DNA of 21,645 bases from assembly GCA_003427395.1 (NCBI GenBank), contig BFEA01000576.1:92886-114530 (forward strand). Direction: 5' to 3'. The DNA comes from Chara braunii. Taxonomy: Eukaryota; Streptophyta; Charophyceae; Charales; Characeae. The position numbers and the translations under genes were made by a program. Under the pieces are notes generated by a model. The model did not search any database. It was given only the letters and a program-made list of their open reading frames with translations, and was not told the origin of the DNA. Of this stretch, positions 1-9,208 are shown piece by piece. The stretch's first letter is position 1. Every line of letters starts with the position of its first letter.

Positions 1-728
1 TCCATTAGTTTCCTGGGTAATCCTCCTACCCAAGGACCCCGTCTACTTGTCTTGTGAACGGTGGATGCGTGTGTACTGTGCAATGCGATCCATCTTTTCC
101 TGTGAATGACTCATGTTCGCACCTTCCACAGGGAATGCATGTATAGAGATGCGTGACTTTTCGGATTGATTAGACGAGTGTCGTCGGGATTTTGTTCGAT
201 AATACAAGAGTGTTTAGATCTATAGTCCCGAACGCCCTGCGCATGCCATCTGCCTTATGCGGCACGACCTCAGCAGCCACGCCACCAGGCGGCCTTGAGA
301 AACAAGGCGCCGGAAACCAACGTTGTGTTGAACTGAGTTGCGGGTTAGTCCCTTAGCCCTATGCATGATCAAGCTGATGTGAGTCTGTTCCCTCGTGTGT
401 CAAGAAGGGTAGATTGAGGGTCGCATGAATAATTTTTTTTCTTAATGACGTCTCTGGATATATGCGATTGATTGATATGTGAACTGACAAGCACCCCTCG
501 ATTGGGCACCAGCCTCCCGCATCTCCCATCCCAACGCGACCTTTTCCCTACAGTGAGGAACGGACACTTATATGTAAGTGGGACGTACGAGAAGCCGTCG
601 TACAAATCGGCGGGCAGTATTACTTCCCTCCGGCCAACCGTTGTTCTGGGTTCATAAACGCCGGATTTGTCATTATCAATACGCATTTTCCACCCTACTC
701 GATATTGTTGCCGTTTAACGAGTTGATC

Positions 729-765
729 GTCATTCCGTGGACGGCAATGGCGCCCCATTGGTCCC
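729..765 (-). repeat. Diverged repeat, partner of 1421-1456
   Basis: Read on the minus strand, this segment matches plus-strand 1421-1456 at roughly 30 of 36 positions with one gap. Both contain a CCAAT followed later by CCACGGAA. The pair is therefore an inverted repeat about 0.7 kb apart. It may be two old fragments of one repeat family. No longer match was evident beyond this core. Confidence 0.5.
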
Positions 766-1420
766 GCACTCTGTGCACTGAGTGCCAGCGTTTCGATCGC
801 TACGAAGCGAAGGGCTTCCACTACCGAATACGGAGTGAGGACGAGCATAAGGAAAGAGCCACTCGGCTGAGACCATCCACGTCGGATTCGGAACTGACCA
901 GCAAACGACGACGAGATCTGATACGAAAACGAGACACGCGAAGCGTGCCAGAGCCTTTCCGTTTTAAACAACGGGCTGTAGCCTGGTGGGAAGCCCGACA
1001 GTACTTTCTGGATTGAATTTGGATCTTTCTATTTTCGCGCCATGTCCTCGCACGCATTCCGCGATGCGCGAAACTAATTGACTTGCTTCATCGGACCATC
1101 ACGGGGGATTTCAGTTCCATCTGTCCCCACACTCAATTTCCCAAACATCCTTAGCACACCCCATCTTGCTGTTTTTCTGGGCCTCTTTCCGCACGTCTCA
1201 CACTTCGAACGAAAAACAACACAGGGCGTGAGGTTGGCGCGTCACAGGGACACTGCGGGCGACGGGTTACGGGAAAATTCCTCCATGGTGGAGATGGTCC
1301 TGAAAAGTTAGGCCGTCGGGGGCCGCCACGTGGCGCAGGCCGCCATGTAGCTGGGTTGGGCCTTCGGAATTCCGGGGTTCTTTGTGCGCCGCTGCGTCGG
1401 CAGTTTACGCAAAACGTGTT

Positions 1421-1456
1421 GGGCCAATAGGGGGCTATGGCCGGCCACGGAACGAC
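1421..1456 (+). repeat. Diverged repeat, partner of 729-765
   Basis: This is the plus-strand copy of the inverted pair described at 729-765. It sits just left of the 91-bp duplication. It contains a CCAAT at its left end. Confidence 0.5.
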
Positions 1457-1474
1457 ACTGAGTTCATGATACGG

Positions 1475-1657
1475 GAGAAGGAGGCGGAAAGGAGGGAAAC
1501 TGGTGGTGATCTCAACGAACCCCGGGTGGGTGAAGTAGTAGGTGTGGTCGGGGGAAGGGAAATCGNGAGAAGGAGGCGGAAAGGAGGGAAACTGGTGGTG
1601 ATCTCAACGAACCCCGGGTGGGTGAAGTAGTAGGTGTGGTCGGGGGAAGGGAAATCG
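1475..1657. repeat. 91-bp exact tandem duplication split by a single N
   Basis: Bases 1475-1565 and 1567-1657 are identical by eye, and the only base between them is an N at 1566. Exact identity with an N at the junction is what a scaffolder leaves when two contig ends overlap but are not merged. The likely true state is one copy. A genuine recent duplication remains possible. Confidence 0.9.
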
Positions 1658-2442
1658 GAGCACCGAGGGTCGCTAGTGGTGGCACAGTGAAATTCCCGCG
1701 GACATAGCCGATTCTCCGTGTGACAAGGGTATCGGGTCCTTATGAGCTCGTTTATTATAGGGGTGAAATAGTCCGGGTCATAGGACGAGTCTGAGCCCCA
1801 AGATCGCGTCATGGTATCATTGCCGATGGGATAGCGCGGGTCGGGATATCGTCACCGCGCACGAGCGCGTGTAGGACAGGCCGACTCAGTGGCGCCTCAG
1901 CGTGCTCGTATGGGATGATGGTTCCACCGTGATTCCTTTCGGGGTGAGCGAGTCGACCCATGGGAATGCGTGTAAGGGCGCGATTCGGATCGCGTTTACA
2001 CGTGTTCTCGTGCGGCGCTCGCGGGGCCGGACTTCGAATCGCCTAATTGCTTCGTAAGTCTCGGTTATGCAAGATGCAATCATACCACGACCTCATCATG
2101 GGACAAGCAAAAACGAGAACGAAATCGACATCGGGGCCAGATTCTTATCCCATCTATCGCTGCATCCGGTGCAAGCAAATATTCGGCACAAACAAAAAGC
2201 AAGGGCAGGGATTCTCCGCAAAAGAGATAGGCAAGCAGGCATGACATTTATGCATCCATACATTCGACAATCATAAACATAATGCAATTGCAAGGACAGG
2301 TGTGAGCAAAAACCCAAGTCCAGATTCCAGAGAGCCTAAACGAAGATAAGAACGGGCAAACCGCCCGGAGCCACAATCAAAATGTATGTACACAGATGAA
2401 GAGGGAGAAGAGACAAAGAAACAACAAATCCACGTCTATCAA

Positions 2443-2474
2443 CCTCCACTCTCTTATCCTCTCTCTTTCTCTCC
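2443..2474 (-). other. Pyrimidine tract; possible polypurine tract on minus strand
   Basis: Thirty of 32 bases are C or T on the plus strand, giving a GA-rich tract on the minus strand. A polypurine tract next to the 3' LTR primes plus-strand cDNA synthesis in LTR elements, and this one lies 3' of the minus-strand element. It is more than 1.3 kb past the last open frame and no LTR start was confirmed beside it, so the role is only a possibility. Confidence 0.2.
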
Positions 2475-3077
2475 GATGTGGACAGTCTGTCGTCACGCAC
2501 CAACCCATGAAGTTGTCACCCCGCTTAGTCCTCCCGCACCCGTCGGATTCGCCTGTGCCCACAGTCCGCTGTGGCCCACGTCAATCCCGCGCGTTCGGCA
2601 CCAGGCCGTCGGGTCGCCCAACTCCGACTCTACTCACCTCTTACTTCGCTCGTGCGCCGACCCTTCCTGATCGCGCAACCCCGAGCTTCCAACAACGGGT
2701 TAAGAGACCTGACTAGTTGCGCAACCGAAATTTATAGCGTGCATGCATGCGCGAAGAACACGGAATTACTAGGACTTAGAGTGAGGATTAGAGAGGGAGC
2801 GCCTACGTTCTGCATGATCGGCCACATCGTGGGGGACGTAACCCTTCTCCAGGCATCGATCCGATCATGCAAGCTGCGGCTTTCGAAATTTCAGCAAAGG
2901 AAAGAGAGGGAGGGCGGGAAAGACGAAGTGCGAGAAGAAAGATACAGTTACAATGGTGCCCGCCCAAAATTACAGTTACACGCGCGATTAAGGGCGCCTA
3001 CTAATCAGAGTACCGTTGCAGCCGCAGGAGAAGCGCGTAAACAAAAGGCGTCGCGCGGCAGGAAAAATCCTAATTAC

Positions 3078-3101
3078 TAAATTTCTAAATTCCTAAATTC
3101 C
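3078..3101. repeat. Three 8-bp AT-rich tandem units
   Basis: The unit CTAAATT(T/C) occurs three times in direct succession. It is a minor short tandem repeat with no evident function. Confidence 0.6.
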
Positions 3102-3523
3102 TATCTAATGCGAAAAAGCAAAAAGAAGCACGAATTCAGAAGGAAAATCCGAAATTCCGAGAGCCATTGGGGGCTCGACAAAATTCAAAAGAAAATTCAA
3201 AAGGAACAAAGCAATTTCCCGCGCGGTGTCCGCGCCCAAAAAGATCGAAACCGAAGCGAAACAAACGACGTCAACATTTATTAATCGCACGCGCGCGTGG
3301 CAACGCGCCAAACAACCATCCGACCAATCAATCCACCGGCCTTCCCAAGACACACCTGGCTCCGAACCCGATCATCTGACACGAAGCGACGAAAAAGGAC
3401 GAAAAAGCGAGGACACTGATGCAATTCTCCATCAATCCCGATCTCCCGTAATTGGCCTAATCTTCCCAGCTTAGGACACCTCATTGCAATCGCGCAGAAA
3501 ATCGCGCGTTACAGAAAGTGGTT

Positions 3524-3539
3524 CGTCACATATGTGACG
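3524..3539. repeat. 16-bp perfect palindrome CGTCACATATGTGACG
   Basis: The sequence equals its own reverse complement over 16 bases. Each half carries GTCAC/GTGAC, which resembles the TGTSAC-type ends common in Gypsy LTRs and also a bZIP-type binding site. A hairpin with stem AGCAAGC/GCTTGCT and a 4-base loop follows at 3559-3576. Whether this marks an LTR end is not shown. Confidence 0.6.
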
Positions 3540-3558
3540 CCCAGGGGGTTCCAGTATT

Positions 3559-3576
3559 AGCAAGCTCCTGCTTGCT
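3559..3576. repeat. Short inverted repeat (7-bp stem, 4-base loop)
   Basis: AGCAAGC and GCTTGCT flank TCCT. It lies 20 bp from the 16-bp palindrome. No T-run follows on the plus strand that would suggest a terminator. Confidence 0.5.
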
Positions 3577-3776
3577 TGTTGACATGTGTCGATTTCTCTA
3601 ATCGATCGACGCGCGAAGCACTTTCTTCTATGACACTTACCGTTCAACTGCGTGTGGGTGTCATCCGCCGTGGCAACACTGCTCTTGTACTAGTTCCTCA
3701 AATTGGGTTCCTCGACGATTCAAGGACGGGATCTTTCTCATGCCGTCGCCGCGACACGCATCCATTCCCTGCTGCA

Positions 3777-4400
3777 TTAGTAATTAACCGGGAGGGGAAA
3801 AGGGAGCTGGTGCATGGCGGCATGGCGGGATGGAGGGTTTATGGGTAATGGGGGCAGGAGACTTTCCATTCCGGTTACAGTCTCCAAGAGCTCTTGGTAA
3901 CGAACAATGCGGTGAAAGCGGGGGAAGCGATTGCCAGTGCGAGGGAGGGATGCGAGATAATCGGGATAGAGGGTAGTGAGAGTTCGGAAGAGTGCCGCGC
4001 GGAAACGATCGCGATCATCGCATGCGGGGATGGTCCCCGTTACCACGCAGTAAACCTCGATCATGTTGTGGCCTCGCCACGCGGCAATGAGGAGCAGGAA
4101 ATGGAGGCAGAAGGCTGGGACGACGCATCGAATGGAGGGGTGGGGGTGCACCACTATAGCGAGGCGAGCAGCGTAGAAGTGGCGGAAGGTGTCGCGAGGA
4201 AACGGATTGGAGGGGAACGTGATGGGGGTGGTGAGCTGGCGGAGGGTGAGGTAGTCAAGGGGACGACGAGAGAGTGATCGAGGACGAAGACCGATCGCCT
4301 GTATCGGTACGTTGGCCAACTGGGGGACGGGTTGAGGAGGAGGGGGATCGGCTCTGTCTCCGCGCTGATGGGGCCGGAGTCGTGGCCACGAGGTCGCCAT
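3777..4400 (-). pseudogene. Possible C-terminal continuation of accessory ORF (unrecognised)
   Basis: An open frame of about 207 codons overlaps the end of the acidic accessory ORF in another frame. Its first 40 or so residues are a shifted reading of the acidic ORF's end. Beyond that it becomes protein-like: a hydrophobic stretch VVPAFCLHFLLLIAAW, then DRFRAALFRTLTTLYPDY, and several arginine-flanked aromatic segments. I recognise no domain. It may be the real C-terminus of the accessory protein reached through a frameshift, a second small ORF, or a chance frame in GC-rich DNA. The opposite strand is also open over much of it (3894-4277), which lowers confidence. Confidence 0.35.
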
Positions 4401-5376
4401 CTTCAGGTCGGGGCGGCTCTGGATCTCTGTTCGGATCGTCGTGAATCTGCAGACTTGCCGCGCTTGCGAGCTCTAACTCCTTCCCGACCGCGATCTCTTT
4501 TGTTTTGCGGGCCGCCTCTAGATCCTCAGCCTCCGTACCCGTACGCAACGCTTCTTCTGGCACGGCTTCCCACTCCGATCCAGCAGGCTCTTCGTCGTGC
4601 TCCTCTTCTCCTTCCTCACTTTCTTCTTCTTCTTCGCTTTGTTCCCCTTCGCTATGCTCGCTATAGCTTCCTTCTTCGGGGGTCTCATCTTCTTCGCCGA
4701 GTTCTTCGTCGCTGCTCCCACCTTCTTCCAATCCGTCGTCGTCTTCGTCACTCTCGGTACTCTCTTCCTCCTCCTCTTCTTCTCTGATGGCCGCAAGTTT
4801 CTCTGTCGTAGGATGCCTGAAGAAGGCAGGATCGCGAGCCGTCCGGGGATCCAGGTATTGTTGCTGCGACGACGGGATGCGCTCTGCGGCTCCTTCTACG
4901 CAGGCCGACCACTGAAGATAAGGTGTCAATGTGCGAGAAAGTACGTGGGGAACTGGATGCTCGTCGTCTTGCGAGATGATGTCGAGAGGGAGATCGTCCG
5001 CCAGCTGTGCTACCGGGATCGTGAGCTCTTTCGTGATGAGATCCTGATGACCGGGCCGCACCGTACCGAATAAAAACGCCAGAAGCTCTCCCTCCATGTT
5101 GGTTCGCCAGGCCTGGACGAACAGCAGCTCCAGACGCTCTATGCAAGGCGGGTGCGCTTCGTCCTTGATCCACGTCAGCCGTACTTCCACCAGATACAGT
5201 GAAAGTTCGATGAAGTCTTCGCCCCACAGGACCCAATGGGGAGGATGGATATCGGGGACAGCGAGGGGCTTTAGACAGTAGGAAAGGCGAGGATGGATAT
5301 CGGACTGCCAGAAGGTAGGGAAGGTGGAGGGGAGATAAAAAACGGAGATCGGAGAGAGACTCATTGGGGACGTGGG
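4255..5376 (-). pseudogene. Accessory ORF after pol, central part and acidic tail
   Basis: This frame continues the ORF that starts at 5840 after a one-base shift between about 5365 and 5400. The globular part contains PHWVLWGEDFIELSLYLVEV, a short HPPCIERLELLFVQAW stretch, and NMEGELLAFLFGTVRPGH, which look like a folded alpha/beta domain. It is followed by a long low-complexity tail dominated by Glu, Asp, Ser and Gly (roughly bases 4560-4800), then a Pro/Ser/Arg-rich end stopping at 4255. I do not recognise the family and no enzymatic motif is visible. Its place 3' of integrase is where envelope-like or other extra ORFs sit in some Gypsy elements, but no signal peptide or membrane segment supports an envelope here. 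A Gag-like or chromatin-interacting acidic protein is possible, as inference only. Confidence 0.55.
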
Positions 5377-5840
5377 AAGGGAACGAGGATAGGGATGTCT
5401 GCTGGCGGCTCGCGTTGATACATCCGAAGGCCGTCGTACTCGATCGCTCGTGTCGTTGCGACTGTATCTCCGGGACGAGCCAGAAGCTGGGTCCACTCAG
5501 CGACCAGGTCGTTCGCCCACGCGCGCAGCGATGCCTTCACCGCCGAATGTCGCAAAGGAAGAAGTGTGGAGAGATCGCCACTGAAGTTGATGACGACCGA
5601 TATGCGACTGACACTTGGCATCGCTTGCTGCTGAACTGCCACCGCCTCGGCCAGTACCACCGCGTCAGGCCGGCCTTCGATTCTGAATATCGTCGCTGCA
5701 TACACGCCTTCCGTGCAGAAGAAGTGCGCAAGCCTCCGAAGATCGGGACTGAGGCGGGGATGATGGACTTGCCGGATCGTCAATCGATCGCAGGGAGCAA
5801 GCGATGCTGCGCTGAGGGCTCTTTCCTCCAGAAAACTCAT
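5361..5840 (-). pseudogene. Accessory ORF after pol, N-terminal part
   Basis: The start was chosen at the ATG read from 5840. It forms ATGA with a TGA (5839-5837) that ends an alternative Ser/Pro-rich frame running out of the integrase C-terminus, a layout suited to termination-reinitiation. The product begins MSFLEERALSAASLAP and contains RRLAHFFCTEGVYAATIF, AVVLAEAVAVQQQ and an AWANDLVAEWTQLLARPGD stretch of likely helices. It ends near ADIPILVPFPR, where the frame is lost and continues in the 4255-5376 frame. The open frame itself reaches to 5879 without another stop. No known domain was recognised. Together the two parts would make a protein of roughly 500 residues. Confidence 0.55.
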
Positions 5841-6278
5841 GGCGATGGCGGAGGTGACGGGGAGGCAGATGGGGAGCAAGAGGAATAGGGAGATGGCGGA
5901 GAGCTAGAGTCGTCGCTTTCGGCTTCCTCAAAGGGAGAGATCGAGGAAGAAGGAGAGAGCAAAGGGGAGGAGGTGAAGATAGGACACGTGGCGTGTGATA
6001 GGACGAGCCGACCGACTGCCGGAGACTTCAGGGGCGAGACGCACGGTGTCCACGCCGTTGGGGCCGAGTTCGATCACGCGATATCGCCCGAAGAATCGCG
6101 GCGCTAGCTTACCCTGGCGAGCACATTTCCTCACCTGCACCACGTCCCCCAATTTGTACTGGGGCCGCGGACCTGCATTCCCATTTCGAGCCTCGTAGCT
6201 CCGGACCTGTCGGCCCTGGGCTAGTTTGGTAATTTTCTGTCGCTTTCGGGCTAGCCTGCGCAGCGACCGTTCCATCTA
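5837..6278 (-). pseudogene. Integrase C-terminal domain (GPY/F-like) and Ser/Pro tail
   Basis: The frame reads a basic helix MERSLRRLARKRQKITKLAQ, then YKLGDVVQVRK and FFGRYRVIELG, matching the small beta-barrel C-terminal module of Ty3/Gypsy integrases. The GPY/F motif appears as GRY. It ends with RHVSYLHLLPFA. A one-base shift near 6275-6285 separates it from the upstream integrase frame. In its own frame it stops at 5928. In a second frame an acidic Ser/Pro-rich tail (EEAESDDSSSPPSPYSS) stays open to the TGA at 5837-5839, suggesting another small indel near 5930. No chromodomain follows. Confidence 0.7.
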
Positions 6279-7581
6279 GGTGTCGTTTGGCCTTGTCCCG
6301 AGCCGTAGCCCTAGTGGGCCGTCGGTTCAACGTAGACTCATCCGGGAGGCCTGGTATCGAAACGCAAGCGACACTATTGGTCCTTAATTGGAAGGGGCTC
6401 AACCTCGTTGATTCGTGGGGCGTTCCGCGATGGACCGCCAAGATATGATCGACGATGTCGGGCCAGGGTCTCGAATCCGTTGCCGCGATGTTTCGTCACA
6501 ACGCGGTCCTTATCACCCGGTTAGCGTTTTCGACCAGCCCGTTAGATTGTGACATGTGGGGTGCAGTGTTCCGTATGGCGACGCCATGTAGGACTAGATT
6601 CCTTAATACCTCTCCCCTGAATTCAGCCCCATTGTCGGTCAGGATCTCTTCGGTATCCTGATGCATCCCGAGGAAACGGTTGACATATCGCGTGATCTCC
6701 GTGGCTTGTCGCGTGCGACAAGGATACGTCGCGATCCATTTTGAGAAATGGTCGACAAATACCAATAGGACTGAATATTCGCAACTATTAGGGCCAGGGG
6801 GCACCACTATGTCAGTAGTATCCATGCTTACTCTTTGAAATGGCCGTTCAACAACCGTGGGCACTATCGACCTTGGTGGTTGAATCGACGCTTTATCAGC
6901 GGCGCAGACTTGACAGTTGGCGACTATGTACTTCACATCGTCGCGGATATTGGACCAGTACCACTCATTTTTGTCGATAGCGGACTCCGTGATTCGTACA
7001 GCAAAATGAGCCGCAGTTTCCTCGTGGGCTGTCTTAACCCAGTCATACCGCTTGAACGGATGCGACACTACCATCCAAATCCCACTGCCATCCGTTTTTC
7101 GTTTTTCTAATCTCCCCTCTATCCATCTGTAATCCCGAGCCCTTTCGTTGGCCCTCCTCCGATCTTCCTTAGTGAAATCCTGGAGGGGGTTGCCAACCAA
7201 GGTGGCAATCAAGGCAATATCAGTCCATACTTCGGCCCTTCTAAACTTCCGGGTCTTTTCCAGCCCTTCTGACGTGGCGTCCAAAAAGCGAGCCTCAGTC
7301 GAAATCTTGTTGGTCTGACACAAGGGGCACAACCACGATTTTTTATCGTTTCTGTACTGGATGCACAAGCCATGGGCTCGTGCGACACACTGTCGACAAT
7401 CTATCCAATCGACATACCCCTCCCCATTAGGACACGTGGAGACTGAGTATACGCGGGAGATGGCTTCGCAAAAATAGCAAAATTTGTCAGGTAGGGAGAG
7501 GAGAGACAAAGAGGAAGGGGGGGAGAGAGGGGTAGTGGGGTTACCTCTGTCACCCATCGCCACCGATTCACTTCTTGCCAC
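6276..7581 (-). pseudogene. PHD-finger-like module fused to Ty3/Gypsy integrase
   Basis: Integrase inserts the cDNA into chromosomal DNA. Residues 35-88 of this frame have the spacing C-x2-C-x23-C-x2-C-x4-H-x2-C-x11-C-x2-C, with WIDC before the third cysteine and WLCPLC at the end. This is the C4HC3 pattern of a PHD finger, a reader of histone tails. About 85 residues later comes the integrase zinc domain (HEETAAH, YWSNIRDDVKYIV, CQVC), then the DDE core: VSMDTTD, LTDNGAEF and GLVENANR keep all three acidic residues. A TGA at 6496-6498 interrupts the frame, which resumes as HRGTPHESTRLSPFQLRTNS. The frame is shifted by one base relative to RNase H upstream. The ATG at residue 9 could be a separate start, or the whole may once have been fused to pol. 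Confidence 0.85.
7318..7479 (-). other. PHD-finger-like C4HC3 zinc module
   Basis: Eight zinc ligands are visible at residues 35, 38, 62, 65, 70, 73, 85 and 88 of the integrase frame, with an extra cysteine at residue 50. The tryptophan two residues before the last Cys pair and the aromatic before the third ligand are typical of PHD fingers. The first loop (23 residues) is slightly longer and the last (11) slightly shorter than the usual family pattern. A different treble-clef zinc module cannot be excluded without a profile search. Confidence 0.7.
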
Positions 7582-8242
7582 GTGGGAGAACTGCCACTTG
7601 TCCGTACTTTGGCTCGTTAGTCAGGTCTGGCTCTTTCCACGGTGTAATTTCCTCGCCCTTTGGAACCTTGCCGGGTCGATGCAGACGTGTCAGCCCGTCC
7701 GCGTTGCTGTGTCGCTCTGTCTTTCGATGGACGATATCGAAGTCGTATTCTTGCAATCGCACCGCCCAANAACCAATCATGCCCGTGTAGTTGGTGAGTT
7801 TCTTCAACGCCAGCAGAGGCTCGTGATCCGTTATGAGGCGAAACTTCTGTCTGTAGAGATACGGATGGAAGTGCTGGATTCCCCAAACTACCGCATAGCA
7901 TTCGCCTTGAGGTGCGGAGTCNTTCCTTCGTTCGTCCGGTACGGTTCATGACGCGTACTTGAGGACGTGTTCGCGACCATCGTTCCCCTTCCACGCTAAA
8001 ATAGCGGAAATAGCTTCCGGTTGCCAGCCCGTGATGAGAATGAACTGCTTTGAGGGGTCCGGTCGAATCAGAATAGGGGCCGTTGCCAGAGCGTCCTTGA
8101 GGGTTGCAAAGACCTGCTGACACTCCACGTCCCAGCTGAGAGGCTGGTCCTTCCGTAACAAATTCGTTAGTGGTCGTGCAATCACGACAAAGCCCTTGAT
8201 GAAGCACCGGTAATACGACGCTAGTCCCAAGAAGGTTCGAAC
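7568..8242 (-). pseudogene. RNase H domain of minus-strand Pol
   Basis: RNase H removes RNA from the RNA:DNA hybrid during reverse transcription. The frame runs on from RT after a TAG at 8243-8245 with FLGLASYYRCFIKGF, the RT/RNase H connection. It includes WQPEAISAIL, then a TGA at 7946-7948 where family members usually have Arg, then APQGECYAVVWGIQHF, ITDHEPLLALKKL, and DFDIVHRKTERHSNADGL near the end. The glutamate in GECYA and the aspartates in ITDHE and NADGL are kept. The first catalytic aspartate appears lost: codon 8027-8029 is GGC (Gly) in FILITGWQPE, where TDW is usual. Ambiguous bases at 7770 and 7922 do not shift the frame. It stops at 7568. Confidence 0.85.
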
Positions 8243-9208
8243 CTACATCAGTGACGTGGGAACCGGAGCTTCCTTTACCGCCGCAACTTTTATCGAGTCT
8301 GGCCGCAATCCTCCACGTGTCACGACATAACCCAAGAACGAAATTTCCGAGAGGAAAAATTCGCTCTTCTCAAGCGCAATCTTGAACCCAGCGTCTCTCA
8401 ATGCACGCAATGTCCATTCGATGCGTTGCGTGTGCCCGTGATAGGTTTCCGAATAGACAAGGATGTCGTCCATGTACACGATCACACAGAAGTTAATCAT
8501 TCCTTGCGTCAGCCGTGTCTTGCTGACGAAGTTCTGGAACGTCAGGTTCATCGCTCGCTGAAACGTGGCAGGCGCATTGCAAATCCCCATCGGACACCGA
8601 ATCCACTGCCACGTACCTTCAAACAACACAAAGGATGTTTTCGGCCGATCTTCTTCCCTTACCAGAATATGATGGAAGCCATGCCGAATATCAAACTTAT
8701 TGAAATATTTAGCGCATCTGATCGCATCCAACAGATCATCAATCCGGGGGAGGGGATACACATCTTTGATCGTGATTTCATTCAGCTTGCGATAATCAAT
8801 GCAAATGCGAATCGCTCCGTTCTTCTTCGGTACTAACACTACAGGAAATGACCAGGGTCCAGTAGCGGGTTCAATCCAACCGCTGACTTTGAACTCCCGA
8901 ATTCGTTCGAGAGCCTTTTTGCGTTCAATCAAGGAATAACGATAAGGTTTGCAATGAATCGGGGAATGATTTCCTGTCTGAATTTCGTGTTGGATTACTA
9001 ANGACAGCCCAATGTCAGTGTCTGACACACTAATCGCTCCTTGATNTTCTGTAAGAATATCTGCAATTACCCGGTGGATTTCATCCGACACATATTGTGG
9101 GACGTGTAGTTCAAAAAGTTGGTCCCAGATCCGAACGTCAATCTGTTTCGTGTTCGCCTGTTTTGCCAAATCGGGTGGAGGCGCCGAGATGAATGAATGA
9201 TCTAATCG
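8243..9208 (-). pseudogene. Reverse transcriptase of minus-strand Ty3/Gypsy element
   Basis: The RT fingers and palm are easily read: PVVLVPKKNGAIRICIDYRK, VYPLPRIDDLLD, FNKFDIRHGFHHILV, FVLFEGTWQW, PMGICNAPATFQRAMN, and the catalytic VIVYMDDILVYS with YMDD intact. FFLSEISFLGYVVTRGG follows near the thumb. A TAG at 9209-9211 separates it from the upstream linker and a TAG at 8243-8245 from RNase H, all in the same frame. This pattern fits single substitutions such as CAG to TAG. Ambiguous bases at 9002 and 9046 fall inside the frame without shifting it. The domain is full length for a Ty3/Gypsy RT, but the polyprotein is not translatable as it stands. Confidence 0.92.

Larger units (their letters stand above)
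1..3776. other. Left flank without a convincing gene
   Basis: Several short open frames occur on both strands, the longest being 369-971 on the minus strand, but none shows a recognisable domain, conserved motif or clear start context, and their composition looks like chance frames. The stretch contains the 91-bp duplication at 1475-1657, the diverged inverted repeat pair at 729-765 and 1421-1456, the pyrimidine tract at 2443-2474, the short AT repeat at 3078-3101, and the palindrome and hairpin at 3524-3576. It lies on the 3' side of the minus-strand element, so part of it may be that element's 3' UTR and LTR. I found no partner LTR with which to define ends. Confidence 0.5.

Noticed and set aside
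369-971. 200-codon minus-strand open frame in the left flank
   Set aside because: No recognisable domain, ambiguous start, overlapped by open frames on the other strand, and part of it is the diverged inverted repeat; no support as a gene.
1325-1334. GCCACGTGGC G-box palindrome
   Set aside because: A 10-base match in GC-rich DNA with no gene nearby to regulate.
2731-2736. TATAAA on the minus strand
   Set aside because: Too short and isolated in an AT-rich spot; no supporting promoter elements or coding frame in the expected direction.
4332-5073. Plus-strand and alternative minus-strand frames rich in Leu/Phe or Lys
   Set aside because: These are shadows of the GAA/GAG-rich acidic tail of the accessory ORF read in other frames or strands.
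4255-5840. Envelope-like gene after pol
   Set aside because: Position would fit, but there is no signal peptide, no membrane anchor and no cysteine-rich ectodomain; the tail is acidic and hydrophilic.
8231-8243. GGTTCGAACC resembling a tRNA B box
   Set aside because: It lies inside the RT/RNase H coding frame (V-R-T-F-L), and no cloverleaf or A box was found around it.
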